Position numbers and translations under genes: made by a program. Below the pieces are notes generated by a model. That model worked only from the letters and a program-made list of their open reading frames with translations. It ran no database searches and was not told the DNA's origin. This document shows, in pieces, positions 39,048 to 47,911 of a DNA stretch of 64,000 nucleotides (the stretch's first letter is position 1; the number at the start of each line of letters is the position of its first letter). Source of the DNA: Flavobacterium sp. N2038 (lineage in GTDB: Bacteria > Bacteroidota > Bacteroidia > Flavobacteriales > Flavobacteriaceae); assembly GCF_025947185.1 (NCBI RefSeq), contig NZ_CP110001.1, positions 4,526,001-4,590,000 on the forward strand, read 5' to 3'.

Positions 39048-39872
39048 ATGAAACGAATTTTAGTTCCTACTGACTTCTCAGAACATGCAGAAGACGCCTT
39101 GAAAGTTGCTGCGCAAATTGCAAAAAAAAATGATTCAGAGATCATCATTTTGCATATGCTGGAATTGCCGCACCAAATGAATGACGCCATACTTGGCGGC
39201 ACCAGTATTCCGGAAACAATGCTATTCATGAAAAAGGCCAACGAAATGCTTGATGGAATATCATCAAAACCCTATTTAGATGGAATTTCGGTAACTGAAA
39301 TCGTAAAAATGGACAAACCAATTCACGGAATCACTCAAGTAAGCAAGGATTACGAAGTTGATTTAATCATAATGGGATCACACGGCTCTTCTGGAGTTGA
39401 AGAACTCCTAATTGGCTCCAATACCGAAAAAGTAGTTCGAAATTCGGAAATTCCGGTTTTAGTCATAAAAAAAGAAATTCCAAATTTTAATGCTGCAAAT
39501 ATTGTTTTCGCTTCTGATTTTTCAGAAGAAACCAAAAAACCTTTTGAAAAACTATTAAACTTTACACAATTCTTCAATTCAAAAATACACTTGGTTACCA
39601 TTTGCACACCCAACAGCTTCAAACCAACTCATGCTCTTGAAAAAGCAATGAACGATTTTATAGATCATTTCAAACTCACCAATTATACTAAACAAATATA
39701 CAACGATACTAATATTGAAAAAGGAATCCTAAATTTCTCCAATAGCATAAATGCCGACACTATTGGAATGTGCACACACGGAAGAACTGGTTTTGCTCAC
39801 TTTTTCAACGGAAGCATCAGCGAAGGACTGGTAAACCACTCCATTAAGCCCGTAATTACTTTTAAGATTTAA
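39048..39872 (+). CDS. Universal stress protein, two UspA domains
   Basis: 274 residues with two tandem Usp domains (about 1-140 and 148-274). The first starts KRILVPTDFSEHAEDAL and ends with an ATP-binding loop MGSHGSSGVEELLIGSN. The second starts IVFASDFSEETKKPFEKL and has CTHGRTGFAHFFNGS. Both loops keep the G-x2-G-x9-G(S) pattern, so nucleotide binding is likely. Role in stress survival is inferred from family. Monocistronic, with its own terminator. Confidence 0.9.
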   Translation: MKRILVPTDFSEHAEDALKVAAQIAKKNDSEIIILHMLELPHQMNDAILGGTSIPETMLFMKKANEMLDGISSKPYLDGISVTEIVKMDKPIHGITQVSKDYEVDLIIMGSHGSSGVEELLIGSNTEKVVRNSEIPVLVIKKEIPNFNAANIVFASDFSEETKKPFEKLLNFTQFFNSKIHLVTICTPNSFKPTHALEKAMNDFIDHFKLTNYTKQIYNDTNIEKGILNFSNSINADTIGMCTHGRTGFAHFFNGSISEGLVNHSIKPVITFKI

Positions 39873-39920
39873 AGCAAAACACCAATACAAACAACTTAGT
39901 TCAGTTTACCCCATAAAAAA

Positions 39921-39944
39921 AGCCTCTCGATTGAGAGGCTTTTT
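39921..39944. terminator. Bidirectional terminator (usp and tRNA-Gln copy 1)
   Basis: AGCCTCTC / GAGAGGCT with GATT loop. T run on the + strand, and an A run on the left gives a T run on the minus strand. It serves usp from the left and the tRNA gene from the right. Confidence 0.85.
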
Positions 39945-39947
39945 ACG

Positions 39948-40018
39948 TTGGTCTACTAGGACTCGAACCTAGAAAGACTGCACCAAAAACAGTTGTGTTA
40001 CCATTACACCATAGACCA
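39948..40018 (-). tRNA. tRNA-Gln (anticodon UUG), copy 1
   Basis: 71 nt. Acceptor arms TGGTCTA and TAGACCA pair fully, with discriminator A and CCA not encoded. The D arm has GTGT/ACAC with the AATGGTA loop. The anticodon arm ACTGT-TTTTGGT-GCAGT places TTG in the anticodon. The T arm CTAGG-TTCGAGT-CCTAG is complete. It has its own promoter and terminator. Confidence 0.95.
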
Positions 40019-40038
40019 GCAATGCTGTTAAGCGGGTG

Positions 40039-40069
40039 CAAAATTAGAACTTTATTTAGATTATGCAAA
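40039..40069 (-). promoter_or_regulatory. Promoter of tRNA-Gln copy 1
   Basis: On the minus strand TTTG (40066-40069), exactly 19 bp, then TAATTTTG (40039-40046). A full match to the Bacteroidota consensus, about 20 bp upstream of the mature tRNA. Confidence 0.75.
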
Positions 40070-40093
40070 CTTTTAATATATTTTTTTTTGCAT

Positions 40094-40123
40094 AAAAAAA
40101 GCCTCTCATTTCTGAGAGGCTTT
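40094..40123 (-). terminator. Terminator of tRNA-Gln copy 2
   Basis: GCCTCTCA / TGAGAGGC with TTTC loop. On the minus strand a T run follows. It begins a few bases after the end of tRNA copy 2 and shares the GCCTCTC stem with the terminator of copy 1. Confidence 0.85.
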
Positions 40124-40126
40124 ATG

Positions 40127-40197
40127 TTGGTCTACTAGGACTCGAACCTAGAAAGACTGCACCAAAAACAGTTGTGTTACCATTACACCATAGACCA
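40127..40197 (-). tRNA. tRNA-Gln (anticodon UUG), copy 2
   Basis: 71 nt and, by eye, base-for-base identical to copy 1 at 39948-40018. The flanks are similar but diverged, so the duplication took in promoter, gene and terminator (a unit of about 179 bp). Confidence 0.95.
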
Positions 40198-40217
40198 GCA
40201 GTGCGGTTAAGCGAGTG

Positions 40218-40248
40218 CAAATTTAAGGCTTTATTTAGTTTACGCAAA
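40218..40248 (-). promoter_or_regulatory. Promoter of tRNA-Gln copy 2
   Basis: On the minus strand TTTG (40245-40248), exactly 19 bp, then TAAATTTG (40218-40225). Same layout and distance to the tRNA as in copy 1. Confidence 0.75.
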
Positions 40249-40444
40249 CTTTTTGCCAAAAAAAAATCATTTTTTTTGCTTTTTTTAACTTTGAAACACC
40301 TTGCAATTTCAGAAACACCTCATAAACAATACATTACTTTTTACTGACTTGTTTTATAGAATTTTTTGTTAATGCTCGTTTCTTTACATAAAAAAACATT
40401 TTCTTTGTAGGATTGAAAAACATACAAAATTTTAACACCTAAAT

Positions 40445-43400
40445 ATGGCACAATTCAATTTCAATAAATGGAATACTATTATTGGTTGGTTTGCATTTGC
40501 AATCGCTTTAATTACTTACACATTAACTGTTGAACCAACAATGAGCTTTTGGGATTGTGGTGAATACATCGCTACAGCCGCTAAACTTGAAGTTGGACAC
40601 CCTCCCGGAGCACCTTTATTCCAAATGATGGGAGCGTTTTTTGCCATGTTTGCAACAGATGCACAGCATGTGGCACTAATGGTAAATATGATGTCTGTTT
40701 TCTCCAGTGCATTTACAATTCTGTTCATGTTTTGGTCTTCGTCAATGATTTTAAAGAAAATCGTTGCTCGTTTTACCGAAATTGATCAAAACAATTCTAT
40801 CGTAATTTTAGGTAGTTCATTTGTTGGAGCACTTGCCTACACTTTTTCTGATAGTTTTTGGTTTAATGCCGTAGAAGCAGAAGTTTATGCGATGGCTTCT
40901 TTATTAATTGCTTTACTTTTCTGGCTTGGTCTTCGTTGGGAACAAGATATGGACAAACCAAAAGGAAACAAATGGCTATTAATCATCTCTCTTGTTGTAG
41001 GGCTTTCTTTTGGAGTTCACTTCATGGCTTTATTAACAATTCCATCGATAGGGTTTCTTTACTATTTCAAGCATTACGAAAAAGTAACAATTAAAAACTT
41101 TCTTATAGCCAATGTAGTAGTAATTGGAATTCTATTATTTATTTTCAAGTTGCTTTTACCATTAACAATGGCTTTCTTTGGAAAAACAGAAGTATTCATG
41201 GTAAACAGCATGGGACTTCCTTTTAACTCAGGAACTATTTTTGTCGCTTTACTTTTGGTTGCTTTTTTCTATTTTGGATTAAAATATACGAAGCAAAAAG
41301 GGCTAATTTTTTACAATACTATTCTACTTTGTATTTTATTTATTCTGATTGGTTTCTCAACCTGGATGATGCTACCTGTTCGTGCGAATGCCAATACGGT
41401 AATTAACGAAAACAAACCATCTGATGCTACAGAGGTTTTAGCTTATTACAATCGTGAACAATATGGTGTAAACCCATTATTCTATGGCCCTCAATACACG
41501 GAGGTTTTTTCAGGTCTTGACGAAAAAAACCCATATTTAGACAAAAAACCTAACTACGAAAGAGACTATAAAACTGGTAAATACGTTATTACCAATAATT
41601 ATAAAAATGCAGAACAGAACTCAGATGACAATCAAAAAACAATTCTGCCAAGAATGTGGAGCACTGAAACTGGACACATTCAAAACTATATCAGTTTTAC
41701 TAATCCTCCTAAATTTAAAATAAACCCAAATTATCCATATGAGGAAGATTTAGCAAAATACGGAATTGATGCAAGTCAATTAACCGAAGATGAGTACAAT
41801 AAAGCAACATCTCAATTGAGAAACGAGGTCGAAAAAACTGTTTCTGAATTCAGAAAAGCATACGCACAAAAGCAAATTGATAACGAAGGTTATGTTAAGT
41901 TCTTAAATAGCTATAAAGATTATTTAATTATCGAAAAACCATCAACTATAGATAATTTCAGCTTTATGTTTGAATATCAATTTGGATATATGTACTGGAG
42001 ATATTTGATGTGGAATTTTGTTGGACGTCAAAGCGATGTCCAGGGGAAATACGATAACTTAGACGGGAACTGGATTAGCGGCATCAAACCTCTTGATTCT
42101 GTTCATTTAGGCTCTCAAAACAACTTACCAAGTGATGTTTTAAACAACAAAGGTAGAAATGTTTACTTTTTCCTTCCGTTTATCCTAGGACTTATAGGAA
42201 TAATGTACCATGCTAATAAAGATCTTAAAAGTTTTTATGTGCTTTTGGCTTTATTCTTATTTACAGGAATCGCTTTAAAAATCTATTTGAATGAAAGGCC
42301 ATTTGAACCTAGAGAAAGAGATTATGCCCTTGTAGGATCATTTTATGTCTTTGCAATCTGGATAGGCTTTGGAGTTTATTCTCTTTACGAAAGTATTAAA
42401 AATTATATTGCTCCAAAAATTGCCGGACCAGTTATCATTGCTGCAAGTTTACTGGCTGCTCCAATTTTGATGGCATCTCAAAACTGGGATGATCACGACA
42501 GATCAAACAGATATACTGCCGTTGCAATGGCAAAAGCATATTTAAGCTCTTGTGACAAGAACGCAATCTTATTTACAATTGGTGACAACGACACGTTCCC
42601 GCTATGGTATGCGCAGGAAATTGAACATTTTAGAACCGATGTGAAAATCGTTAATACAAGTTTATTTATGACAGATTGGTACATTGATCAAATGAAAGCC
42701 AAAGCTTACGAATCTGATCCTTTACCAATATCTTTCAAACACGAAGAATATGTAGGAGATAAACTAGATTATGTTGCCCATATTCCAAAAATAGAAACTC
42801 GTTGGAACCTTACCGATTTTATTGATTTTATCAAAAACCCAAAATCAACGGTTGGTTTACAAAACGGCCAAACGATTCATTTTTTTCCAACAAATAAAAT
42901 CAGAGTACCTATTGATAAAAATGTTATCATCAAAAACAAAGTGGTAAATCCGAAATACAATGATTCTATTGTTCCTTATATAGACATAGACATCAAAGGA
43001 AGCGCGATCTACAAAAATCGTTTAATGATGCTTGATATTTTAGCCAATAACAATTGGAAACGTCCAATTTACTTTAGTGGTGGTGCTTTTGACGATGAAG
43101 ATTATTTATGGCTAAAAAACTATCTTCAGTTAGATGGAATGGTTTACAAATTAGTTCCTGTTAAAAATGTTCCATCGAAAGATGGAGGACCAATGGATAT
43201 GGGACAAATTGATGCTGATAAATCTTATGACATTGTAATGAAATGGGATTGGGGTAACAGTGAGAGCGACAAGATTTATCACGATCCTGAGACTAGAAGA
43301 AACAGCATTACGTACCGTACAAACTTATCGCGTTTAATGAACGAACTTATCGCTGAAGGTAAAATCGACAAAGCCAAAAACGTAATCAATTTAGCTATTA

Positions 43401-43726
43401 CAAAAATGCCTTTGGATAAATTTGGATATTACTCATTAGTAGAACCATTTACCGAAGGGTATTATAAAGTTGGTGAAACTGCAAAAGCACAAGATTTGCT
43501 TAATAAATTAGTTAAAAAGTACAACGAAAGCTTAAACTATTATTCAACATTACCGACTAACGACCAGACTGATCTTGCAATGGATATTATTACAGATATT
43601 GAGCGATACAGAAGTCTTTTACAGGTTATGGACAGAAATAACGACAAAGCCTTTTATGAAAAACACAAAAAGACATTTAACACTTATGTAAATGTTTTTG
43701 AACGTTTTGGACGTGAAAAAGAATAA
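40445..43726 (+). CDS. DUF2723 multi-spanning membrane protein, candidate protein O-mannosyltransferase (TMEM260-like)
   Basis: 1093 residues. N-terminal half with about ten to twelve membrane helices. The first loop has MSFWDCGEYIATAAKLEVGHPPGAPLF in two parts (FWDCGEYIA, VGHPPGAP), the DUF2723 signature whose acidic residues are typical of GT-C glycosyltransferases. Further helices lie around residues 570-680. The C-terminal periplasmic part has a conserved GDNDTFPLWYAQE segment and ends in TPR-like helices. The eukaryotic relative TMEM260 is a protein O-mannosyltransferase, and many Bacteroidota O-glycosylate envelope proteins, so a role in protein O-glycosylation is inferred. Alone in its transcription unit. 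Confidence 0.85.
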   Translation: MAQFNFNKWNTIIGWFAFAIALITYTLTVEPTMSFWDCGEYIATAAKLEVGHPPGAPLFQMMGAFFAMFATDAQHVALMVNMMSVFSSAFTILFMFWSSSMILKKIVARFTEIDQNNSIVILGSSFVGALAYTFSDSFWFNAVEAEVYAMASLLIALLFWLGLRWEQDMDKPKGNKWLLIISLVVGLSFGVHFMALLTIPSIGFLYYFKHYEKVTIKNFLIANVVVIGILLFIFKLLLPLTMAFFGKTEVFMVNSMGLPFNSGTIFVALLLVAFFYFGLKYTKQKGLIFYNTILLCILFILIGFSTWMMLPVRANANTVINENKPSDATEVLAYYNREQYGVNPLFYGPQYTEVFSGLDEKNPYLDKKPNYERDYKTGKYVITNNYKNAEQNSDDNQKTILPRMWSTETGHIQNYISFTNPPKFKINPNYPYEEDLAKYGIDASQLTEDEYNKATSQLRNEVEKTVSEFRKAYAQKQIDNEGYVKFLNSYKDYLIIEKPSTIDNFSFMFEYQFGYMYWRYLMWNFVGRQSDVQGKYDNLDGNWISGIKPLDSVHLGSQNNLPSDVLNNKGRNVYFFLPFILGLIGIMYHANKDLKSFYVLLALFLFTGIALKIYLNERPFEPRERDYALVGSFYVFAIWIGFGVYSLYESIKNYIAPKIAGPVIIAASLLAAPILMASQNWDDHDRSNRYTAVAMAKAYLSSCDKNAILFTIGDNDTFPLWYAQEIEHFRTDVKIVNTSLFMTDWYIDQMKAKAYESDPLPISFKHEEYVGDKLDYVAHIPKIETRWNLTDFIDFIKNPKSTVGLQNGQTIHFFPTNKIRVPIDKNVIIKNKVVNPKYNDSIVPYIDIDIKGSAIYKNRLMMLDILANNNWKRPIYFSGGAFDDEDYLWLKNYLQLDGMVYKLVPVKNVPSKDGGPMDMGQIDADKSYDIVMKWDWGNSESDKIYHDPETRRNSITYRTNLSRLMNELIAEGKIDKAKNVINLAITKMPLDKFGYYSLVEPFTEGYYKVGETAKAQDLLNKLVKKYNESLNYYSTLPTNDQTDLAMDIITDIERYRSLLQVMDRNNDKAFYEKHKKTFNTYVNVFERFGREKE

Positions 43727-43749
43727 TATACGAAAAATATACTGATTAA

Positions 43750-43788
43750 AAAAATGCAGCGCTTTTAGATAAATAGCGCTGCATTTTT
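43750..43788 (+). terminator. Terminator of the DUF2723 gene
   Basis: AAAAATGCAGCGC / GCGCTGCATTTTT, a 13-bp perfect stem with a 13-nt loop and T run; 23 bp after the stop. Confidence 0.85.
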
Positions 43789-43818
43789 TAATTTTACATA
43801 TCTCTAAATCATTTCAAA

Positions 43819-44457
43819 ATGAAACCTTATTGGGTAAAAACGAATTTATTTATAAAAACGGTGTTTTCTAAATATTGTTGGGATATTCCAAACAAAGAAA
43901 AGAAAATATACCTGACGTTTGATGATGGACCAACCCCAGAAGTTACTGATTGGGTTTTAACTGAGTTAAAAAAATTTGATGCAAAAGCTACCTTTTTTTG
44001 TATCGGTAAAAATATAAACGCAAATTCGTCTTTATTTGAACGCTTAATTGCCGAAGGTCACGCCATTGGAAACCATACCATGAATCATATAAATGGATGG
44101 AAAAGTCAAACAAATGACTATATTGAAAATGTAAAAAATTGTGCCTCAATTTTAGCAGAGGAGAAAAAACTGAATGGTTTATTATTTCGTCCGCCTTACG
44201 GAAAAATAAAAAAAGCACAATCTAAAATCCTAAGAAGTCTTGGTTATAAAATAGTAATGTGGGATGTTTTAAGCGCAGATTTTGACCAGTCTATAACTCC
44301 TGAAAAATGTCTTGAAAATGTTACTAAAAATGTAACATCAGGAAGTGTAATTGTTTTTCATGACAGCATAAAAGCATCGCAAAATCTTAAATTTGCGTTA
44401 CCTAAAACATTACATTTTTTAAAAGAAAATGGATATGCATTTGATGTTATTCACTAA
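43819..44457 (+). CDS. Polysaccharide deacetylase (NodB homology domain)
   Basis: 212 residues that are nearly all NodB domain. Motif 1 YLTFDDGPTP (Asp35 general base, Asp36 metal), motif 2 GHAIGNHTMNH (the two metal His), motif 3 FRPPYGK, motif 4 VMWDVLSADFD and motif 5 VIVFHDS are all present, so it should be active. No clear signal peptide or anchor. Probable substrate is an N-acetylated glycan such as peptidoglycan or chitin oligosaccharide; which one is not visible. Confidence 0.9.
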   Translation: MKPYWVKTNLFIKTVFSKYCWDIPNKEKKIYLTFDDGPTPEVTDWVLTELKKFDAKATFFCIGKNINANSSLFERLIAEGHAIGNHTMNHINGWKSQTNDYIENVKNCASILAEEKKLNGLLFRPPYGKIKKAQSKILRSLGYKIVMWDVLSADFDQSITPEKCLENVTKNVTSGSVIVFHDSIKASQNLKFALPKTLHFLKENGYAFDVIH

Positions 44458-44478
44458 ACAACATCAGCTAAGTAGTTT

Positions 44479-44784
44479 TTATTGATTATTAAATTGTTCC
44501 TGAACAATTCCTATAATAGTATTGGCATCAAGTTCACCAGATTGCCTCCAGATCATTTGACCTTCTTTATAAATCATTAGCGTCGGAAGCCCTTTAATAC
44601 GAAGCGCCTCAGCCAGTTCCTGATTTTTATCAACATCAATTTTGATTACTTTGGCTTTATCACCAAGTGCAGCCGCAACATCCTTAATTACAGGATGCAT
44701 AGAAACTGACGATTCATTCCAATCTGTGTAAAAGTCAATTAACACAGGGACTTGAGCATTTATTAGTTCTCCAAATTTTGACAT
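44479..44784 (-). CDS. Thioredoxin-fold protein lacking the CxxC active site
   Basis: 101 residues, a single thioredoxin domain with no signal peptide. The region that should read WCGPC is WNESS (residues 22-26), so both redox cysteines are replaced (Asn23, Ser26) and the protein has no cysteine at all. The rest of the fold is kept: FYTDW strand, KVIKIDVDKN, and the cis-Pro loop GLPTL (Pro67). It cannot act as a disulfide reductase. A binding, scaffold or chaperone-like role is possible. Convergent with the deacetylase gene, 21 bp apart, without a clear terminator. Confidence 0.85.
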   Translation of the reverse strand: MSKFGELINAQVPVLIDFYTDWNESSVSMHPVIKDVAAALGDKAKVIKIDVDKNQELAEALRIKGLPTLMIYKEGQMIWRQSGELDANTIIGIVQEQFNNQ

Positions 44785-44858
44785 AAAACCAAAAATTTAA
44801 AATTTATTAATCTACTTAAAAGAGATAAATATTCTACAAATGTAGCATTTTTAACGAA

Positions 44859-46094
44859 TTAAGCCACATTGTTGCCTTTTTTTAGTTCAATGACTGTGAT
44901 TTCCGGCATGATTCCAACTCTTCCCGGATAGGCGTGAAAACCAAATCCGCGGTTAACATAAACGTATCTTCCAGCGTTTTCATATAAGCCAGCCCATTGT
45001 TTATAAATATATTGTGCAAGACTCCATTTAAAATATCCCGGAATTTCAATTCCAAACTGCATTCCGTGTGTATGGCCTGCCAGCGTTAGATGAAACTTTT
45101 TAGGATGGTCTTTGATTTCGGCATCCCAGTGACTTGGATCGTGGCTCATTAGGACTTTAAAATCATTCTGATCTACATTTTGTGAAGCCTTATTTAAATC
45201 TCCGGCTTTCTTAAAATTTACACCCCAGTTCTCTACTCCAATCAAAGCAATTTTATCATTCCCTTTCTCAATGTAGGTATGTTCATTCAGCATTAACTTA
45301 AAACCGATCTTTCCGTAAAGACTTTTAATTTCCTCAAAATTTTCATCTTTCTGTTTCTCAGATGGCCAGGTAACATATTCACCATAATCATGATTTCCTA
45401 AAACAGAAAACTTTCCATACTTATAATCTTTAATTCGACTAAATGTTTCCAGCCAAGGATGCATTTCTTTTGCATGTGTATTTACGATGTCACCGGTAAA
45501 CAAAATCATATCGGATTCTTGTTGGTTTATTAAGTCAATCGCATAATTTATTTTTTCAGGATTATCAAAACTCCCACTGTGAACATCAGAAATCTGAGTG
45601 ATTTTAAAACCATCAAAAGCATCCGGAAGATCCGGAAAAAAAACCGTTTGTTTGATGACTTTAAAATTATATTTTCCTTCAAAAATTCCATAAATCAAAG
45701 ACAAAAAAGGTACGGCAGCCAATCCCAATGCAATCTGACTGACAAATTTTCGTCGATCTGGCATCATTTCTTTTCTTGGAGTATTGTAAATAAAATAATT
45801 TAAAATACTTGCACCTATTCTAAAAATATCTTCGCCAAATAAAATCAGTGTCATTACAATCTTTGGAACGTATATAAGCAGCATCAAACCTGTTGTAAAC
45901 ATAAACTGTTTGGTTTGACCAACTGATCGGTCCACCTGAGAAAAAGAGTACAGAATAAATGCTAACAGCAAAAAACTAATAATCTGGTAGCTTATTAAAA
46001 TCCATCTTAATTTTATAAGGGTACGAACAGCTTGATAGGAATAAAACTCGAGAAGCAGAAAAAGGACACAAAGAATTATAAATTTAAGGATCAT
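44859..46094 (-). CDS. Membrane-anchored metallophosphoesterase (calcineurin-like)
   Basis: 411 residues. Three to four membrane helices (about 3-20, 32-52, 68-90 and 118-135) followed by a metallophosphatase domain with the full metal set: ISDVHSG, FTGDIVN, VLGNHDYG, SHDPSHWD and AGHTHGMQFG. It resembles YaeI/YkuE-type enzymes. The domain is probably periplasmic after a Tat- or Sec-like segment RRKFVSQIALGLAAVPFL. Substrate unknown (phospho- or pyrophospholipids are common in relatives). Confidence 0.88.
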   Translation of the reverse strand: MILKFIILCVLFLLLEFYSYQAVRTLIKLRWILISYQIISFLLLAFILYSFSQVDRSVGQTKQFMFTTGLMLLIYVPKIVMTLILFGEDIFRIGASILNYFIYNTPRKEMMPDRRKFVSQIALGLAAVPFLSLIYGIFEGKYNFKVIKQTVFFPDLPDAFDGFKITQISDVHSGSFDNPEKINYAIDLINQQESDMILFTGDIVNTHAKEMHPWLETFSRIKDYKYGKFSVLGNHDYGEYVTWPSEKQKDENFEEIKSLYGKIGFKLMLNEHTYIEKGNDKIALIGVENWGVNFKKAGDLNKASQNVDQNDFKVLMSHDPSHWDAEIKDHPKKFHLTLAGHTHGMQFGIEIPGYFKWSLAQYIYKQWAGLYENAGRYVYVNRGFGFHAYPGRVGIMPEITVIELKKGNNVA

Positions 46095-46174
46095 TAATTA
46101 TAGTTTTAAGCAAAGTAACAAAGAATGAAAATTTTATTGCTTTTTATTATCAAAAATTTAACTCAAAAAACAGC

Positions 46175-46206
46175 AAAAAGCCGATGGATTTCTCCATCAG
46201 CTTTTT
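46175..46206. terminator. Terminator downstream of the first small basic protein gene
   Basis: AAAAAGC-C-GATGGA / TCCATC-A-GCTTTTT, a long stem with one internal mismatch and TTTC loop. On the minus strand it ends in T. A second hairpin without T run (ACAACATAG / CTATGTTGT, 46239-46270) sits right after the stop codon. Confidence 0.7.
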
Positions 46207-46271
46207 CTCTACCAAATTTTTAAAACCTTCTATAAACCACAACATAGTTTATTAGGCAAACCTATGTTGTT

Positions 46272-46457
46272 TTATTTTTGAGCTTTTGCAGCTTCTGGCT
46301 TAACAGCCTCTGTTTTTTTAGCTTTTTTATCTGCTTTTTTGTCTTTTTTAGGAGCTTTAGCTTCTTTTACCGGAGTAGTTTGTGCTGGAGTTGTTTGAGC
46401 ATTTACCATTGCAGTTGTTCCTAGAACCGCCACTGCTAACATTACTAATTTTCTCAT
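46272..46457 (-). CDS. Small secreted Lys/Ala/Pro-rich protein (Asr-like in composition), paralogue 1
   Basis: 61 residues. Signal peptide MRKLVMLAVAVLGTTAMVNA, then a disordered basic tail with TTPAQTTPVKEAKAPKKDKK and further Lys/Ala repeats, no cysteine or aromatic residue after the signal. It shares the start M(R/K)(K/N)L...AVLGT(T/S)AMV.A and the P(V/A)KE.K pattern with two proteins at 48.8-49.2 kb. The promoter at 46502-46509 has a direct repeat also found before paralogue 3. Composition resembles the enterobacterial acid-shock protein Asr; homology is not claimed. Function unknown. Confidence 0.75.
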   Translation of the reverse strand: MRKLVMLAVAVLGTTAMVNAQTTPAQTTPVKEAKAPKKDKKADKKAKKTEAVKPEAAKAQK

Positions 46458-46501
46458 GATTGTAGTTTTTATAAATTGTTATTATTTCAATTATTATACA
46501 T

Positions 46502-46538
46502 CAAAGATAGAATCAGTAAATGAAGATAAAATGAAGAT
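46502..46538 (-). promoter_or_regulatory. Promoter and 11-bp-period direct repeat of paralogue 1
   Basis: The -7 element TATCTTTG is the complement of 46502-46509. Ten bp further upstream, + strand ATGAAG occurs at 46520-46525 and again at 46531-46536 (11-bp period), overlapping the -33 region. The same arrangement stands at 49287-49321. Confidence 0.65.
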
Positions 46539-46563
46539 AAAACCTATCTCAGAAAATTAACTT

Positions 46564-47901
46564 TTAATTATGTTTTGGCGCCTCAGGAAGCAATAACATA
46601 AACACAGTGCCTTCGTTTAAAACGGAAGTGACTTTTATTTCTATATGATGAAAAGAACCAATACTCTCAGCAATCGCAAGTCCCAAGCCCTGACCATCCT
46701 GATCTGAACTGATACGGGTAAACCGGTTAAATATTTTTTCAAGTTGAGATTCACTCAATCCAACGCCTGTATCCGAAATAGAAACAAAATACCTTTCATC
46801 TGCAAAACCATCCGCAACTGTAATTGTACCATTTGGTTTATTGTATTTTATCGCATTGGTCACCAAATTATAAAACAAAATATGAATCAGCGTTTTATTC
46901 CCCGTAAAACTATAATGATGCTGCATATTGTTCAAAAACCGTATTTCCCTATCCTCTATTCTATCCTGTAAATCTTCCTGCAGTTCATTTACTATTTCAG
47001 AAAAATCAATAGCTTCGTTTGCTTCATATTGATTGTTTTCAATTCTGGAAATCAGTAACAAATTATTAATTATCTTCTTCAACATATCTAATGTTTTTAA
47101 CGAACCTGCGATTTTATCAAAAGCATTATCATCTAAAGAATCATTCTGCAGTAAATTCTCGAATTTATTTTTTAGCAAAGCAATTGGCGTCAGCAATTCA
47201 TGAGAAACATTTGAAATAAATTGCTTTTCTTTTTTGAAAAGCTCAGCAATTCGATCCATCATTTGATTTAAAACCAGATCGAGCTCACGAAAATCTCTCG
47301 ATTTTGCATTAATCGGCGTATGATCAAAGGCTTCTGGCTCATTGACTCGCCTTATTTTGGTATCAATAATTTTATAAAATGGCTTAAGAAGATATTCAAT
47401 GTAAACCGTATCGGCCAGAAAAGTAACTAACAGAATAACCACCAAAACTATAATAATAAAAAACCTGATGATAAAGGTAAGATCATTTACTTCACTAAGA
47501 CTACTGCCTATTTCTAGTTGATAATCTTCTCCTTCATAGGTAAAATGATATTGCAGAATTCTATATTCGTTTTCCTCCCCCTCTATCGTTCGATATTCAT
47601 TGCTAAAAGTTGTCTTTTTTTGCTTGGGTTTGACAGGCATTCTCGAAAGTACAAGAAATTCGCTGTGCAAGGTAGAAAACTGCGAATATGTTTCGGTCGA
47701 ATCATCAGAGTTCTCGATAAAATCATTAATTTCATTTTTATCCAGATGATCAATAAATTTTTTCTTTTTTTCAATAAGGCCATTATTAATATGCCTGTAG
47801 ACTACATTTTCTACCAAAATAGGAAGCATTAACCATAAAATCAAAATCACCAACAATCTTGTCAGTGCATTAAAAATGGCTAATTGATGTTTTATTTTCA
47901 C
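46564..47901 (-). CDS. Two-component sensor histidine kinase
   Basis: 445 residues starting at GTG (47901); no ATG is placed before the first membrane helix. Membrane helix about 15-32, a periplasmic sensor region of about 110 residues with many charged residues, second helix about 143-165, HAMP-like linker, HisKA with FISNVSHELLTP (phosphorylated His234), and HATPase with N box (HILFYNLVTNAIKYN), G1 (ISDTGVGLSE), F box and G2 (GQGLGLAIAES). It should phosphorylate the response regulator encoded 10 bp upstream. The signal is unknown. Confidence 0.93.
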   Translation of the reverse strand: MKIKHQLAIFNALTRLLVILILWLMLPILVENVVYRHINNGLIEKKKKFIDHLDKNEINDFIENSDDSTETYSQFSTLHSEFLVLSRMPVKPKQKKTTFSNEYRTIEGEENEYRILQYHFTYEGEDYQLEIGSSLSEVNDLTFIIRFFIIIVLVVILLVTFLADTVYIEYLLKPFYKIIDTKIRRVNEPEAFDHTPINAKSRDFRELDLVLNQMMDRIAELFKKEKQFISNVSHELLTPIALLKNKFENLLQNDSLDDNAFDKIAGSLKTLDMLKKIINNLLLISRIENNQYEANEAIDFSEIVNELQEDLQDRIEDREIRFLNNMQHHYSFTGNKTLIHILFYNLVTNAIKYNKPNGTITVADGFADERYFVSISDTGVGLSESQLEKIFNRFTRISSDQDGQGLGLAIAESIGSFHHIEIKVTSVLNEGTVFMLLLPEAPKHN

Positions 47902-47911
47902 AGAAATTTAT

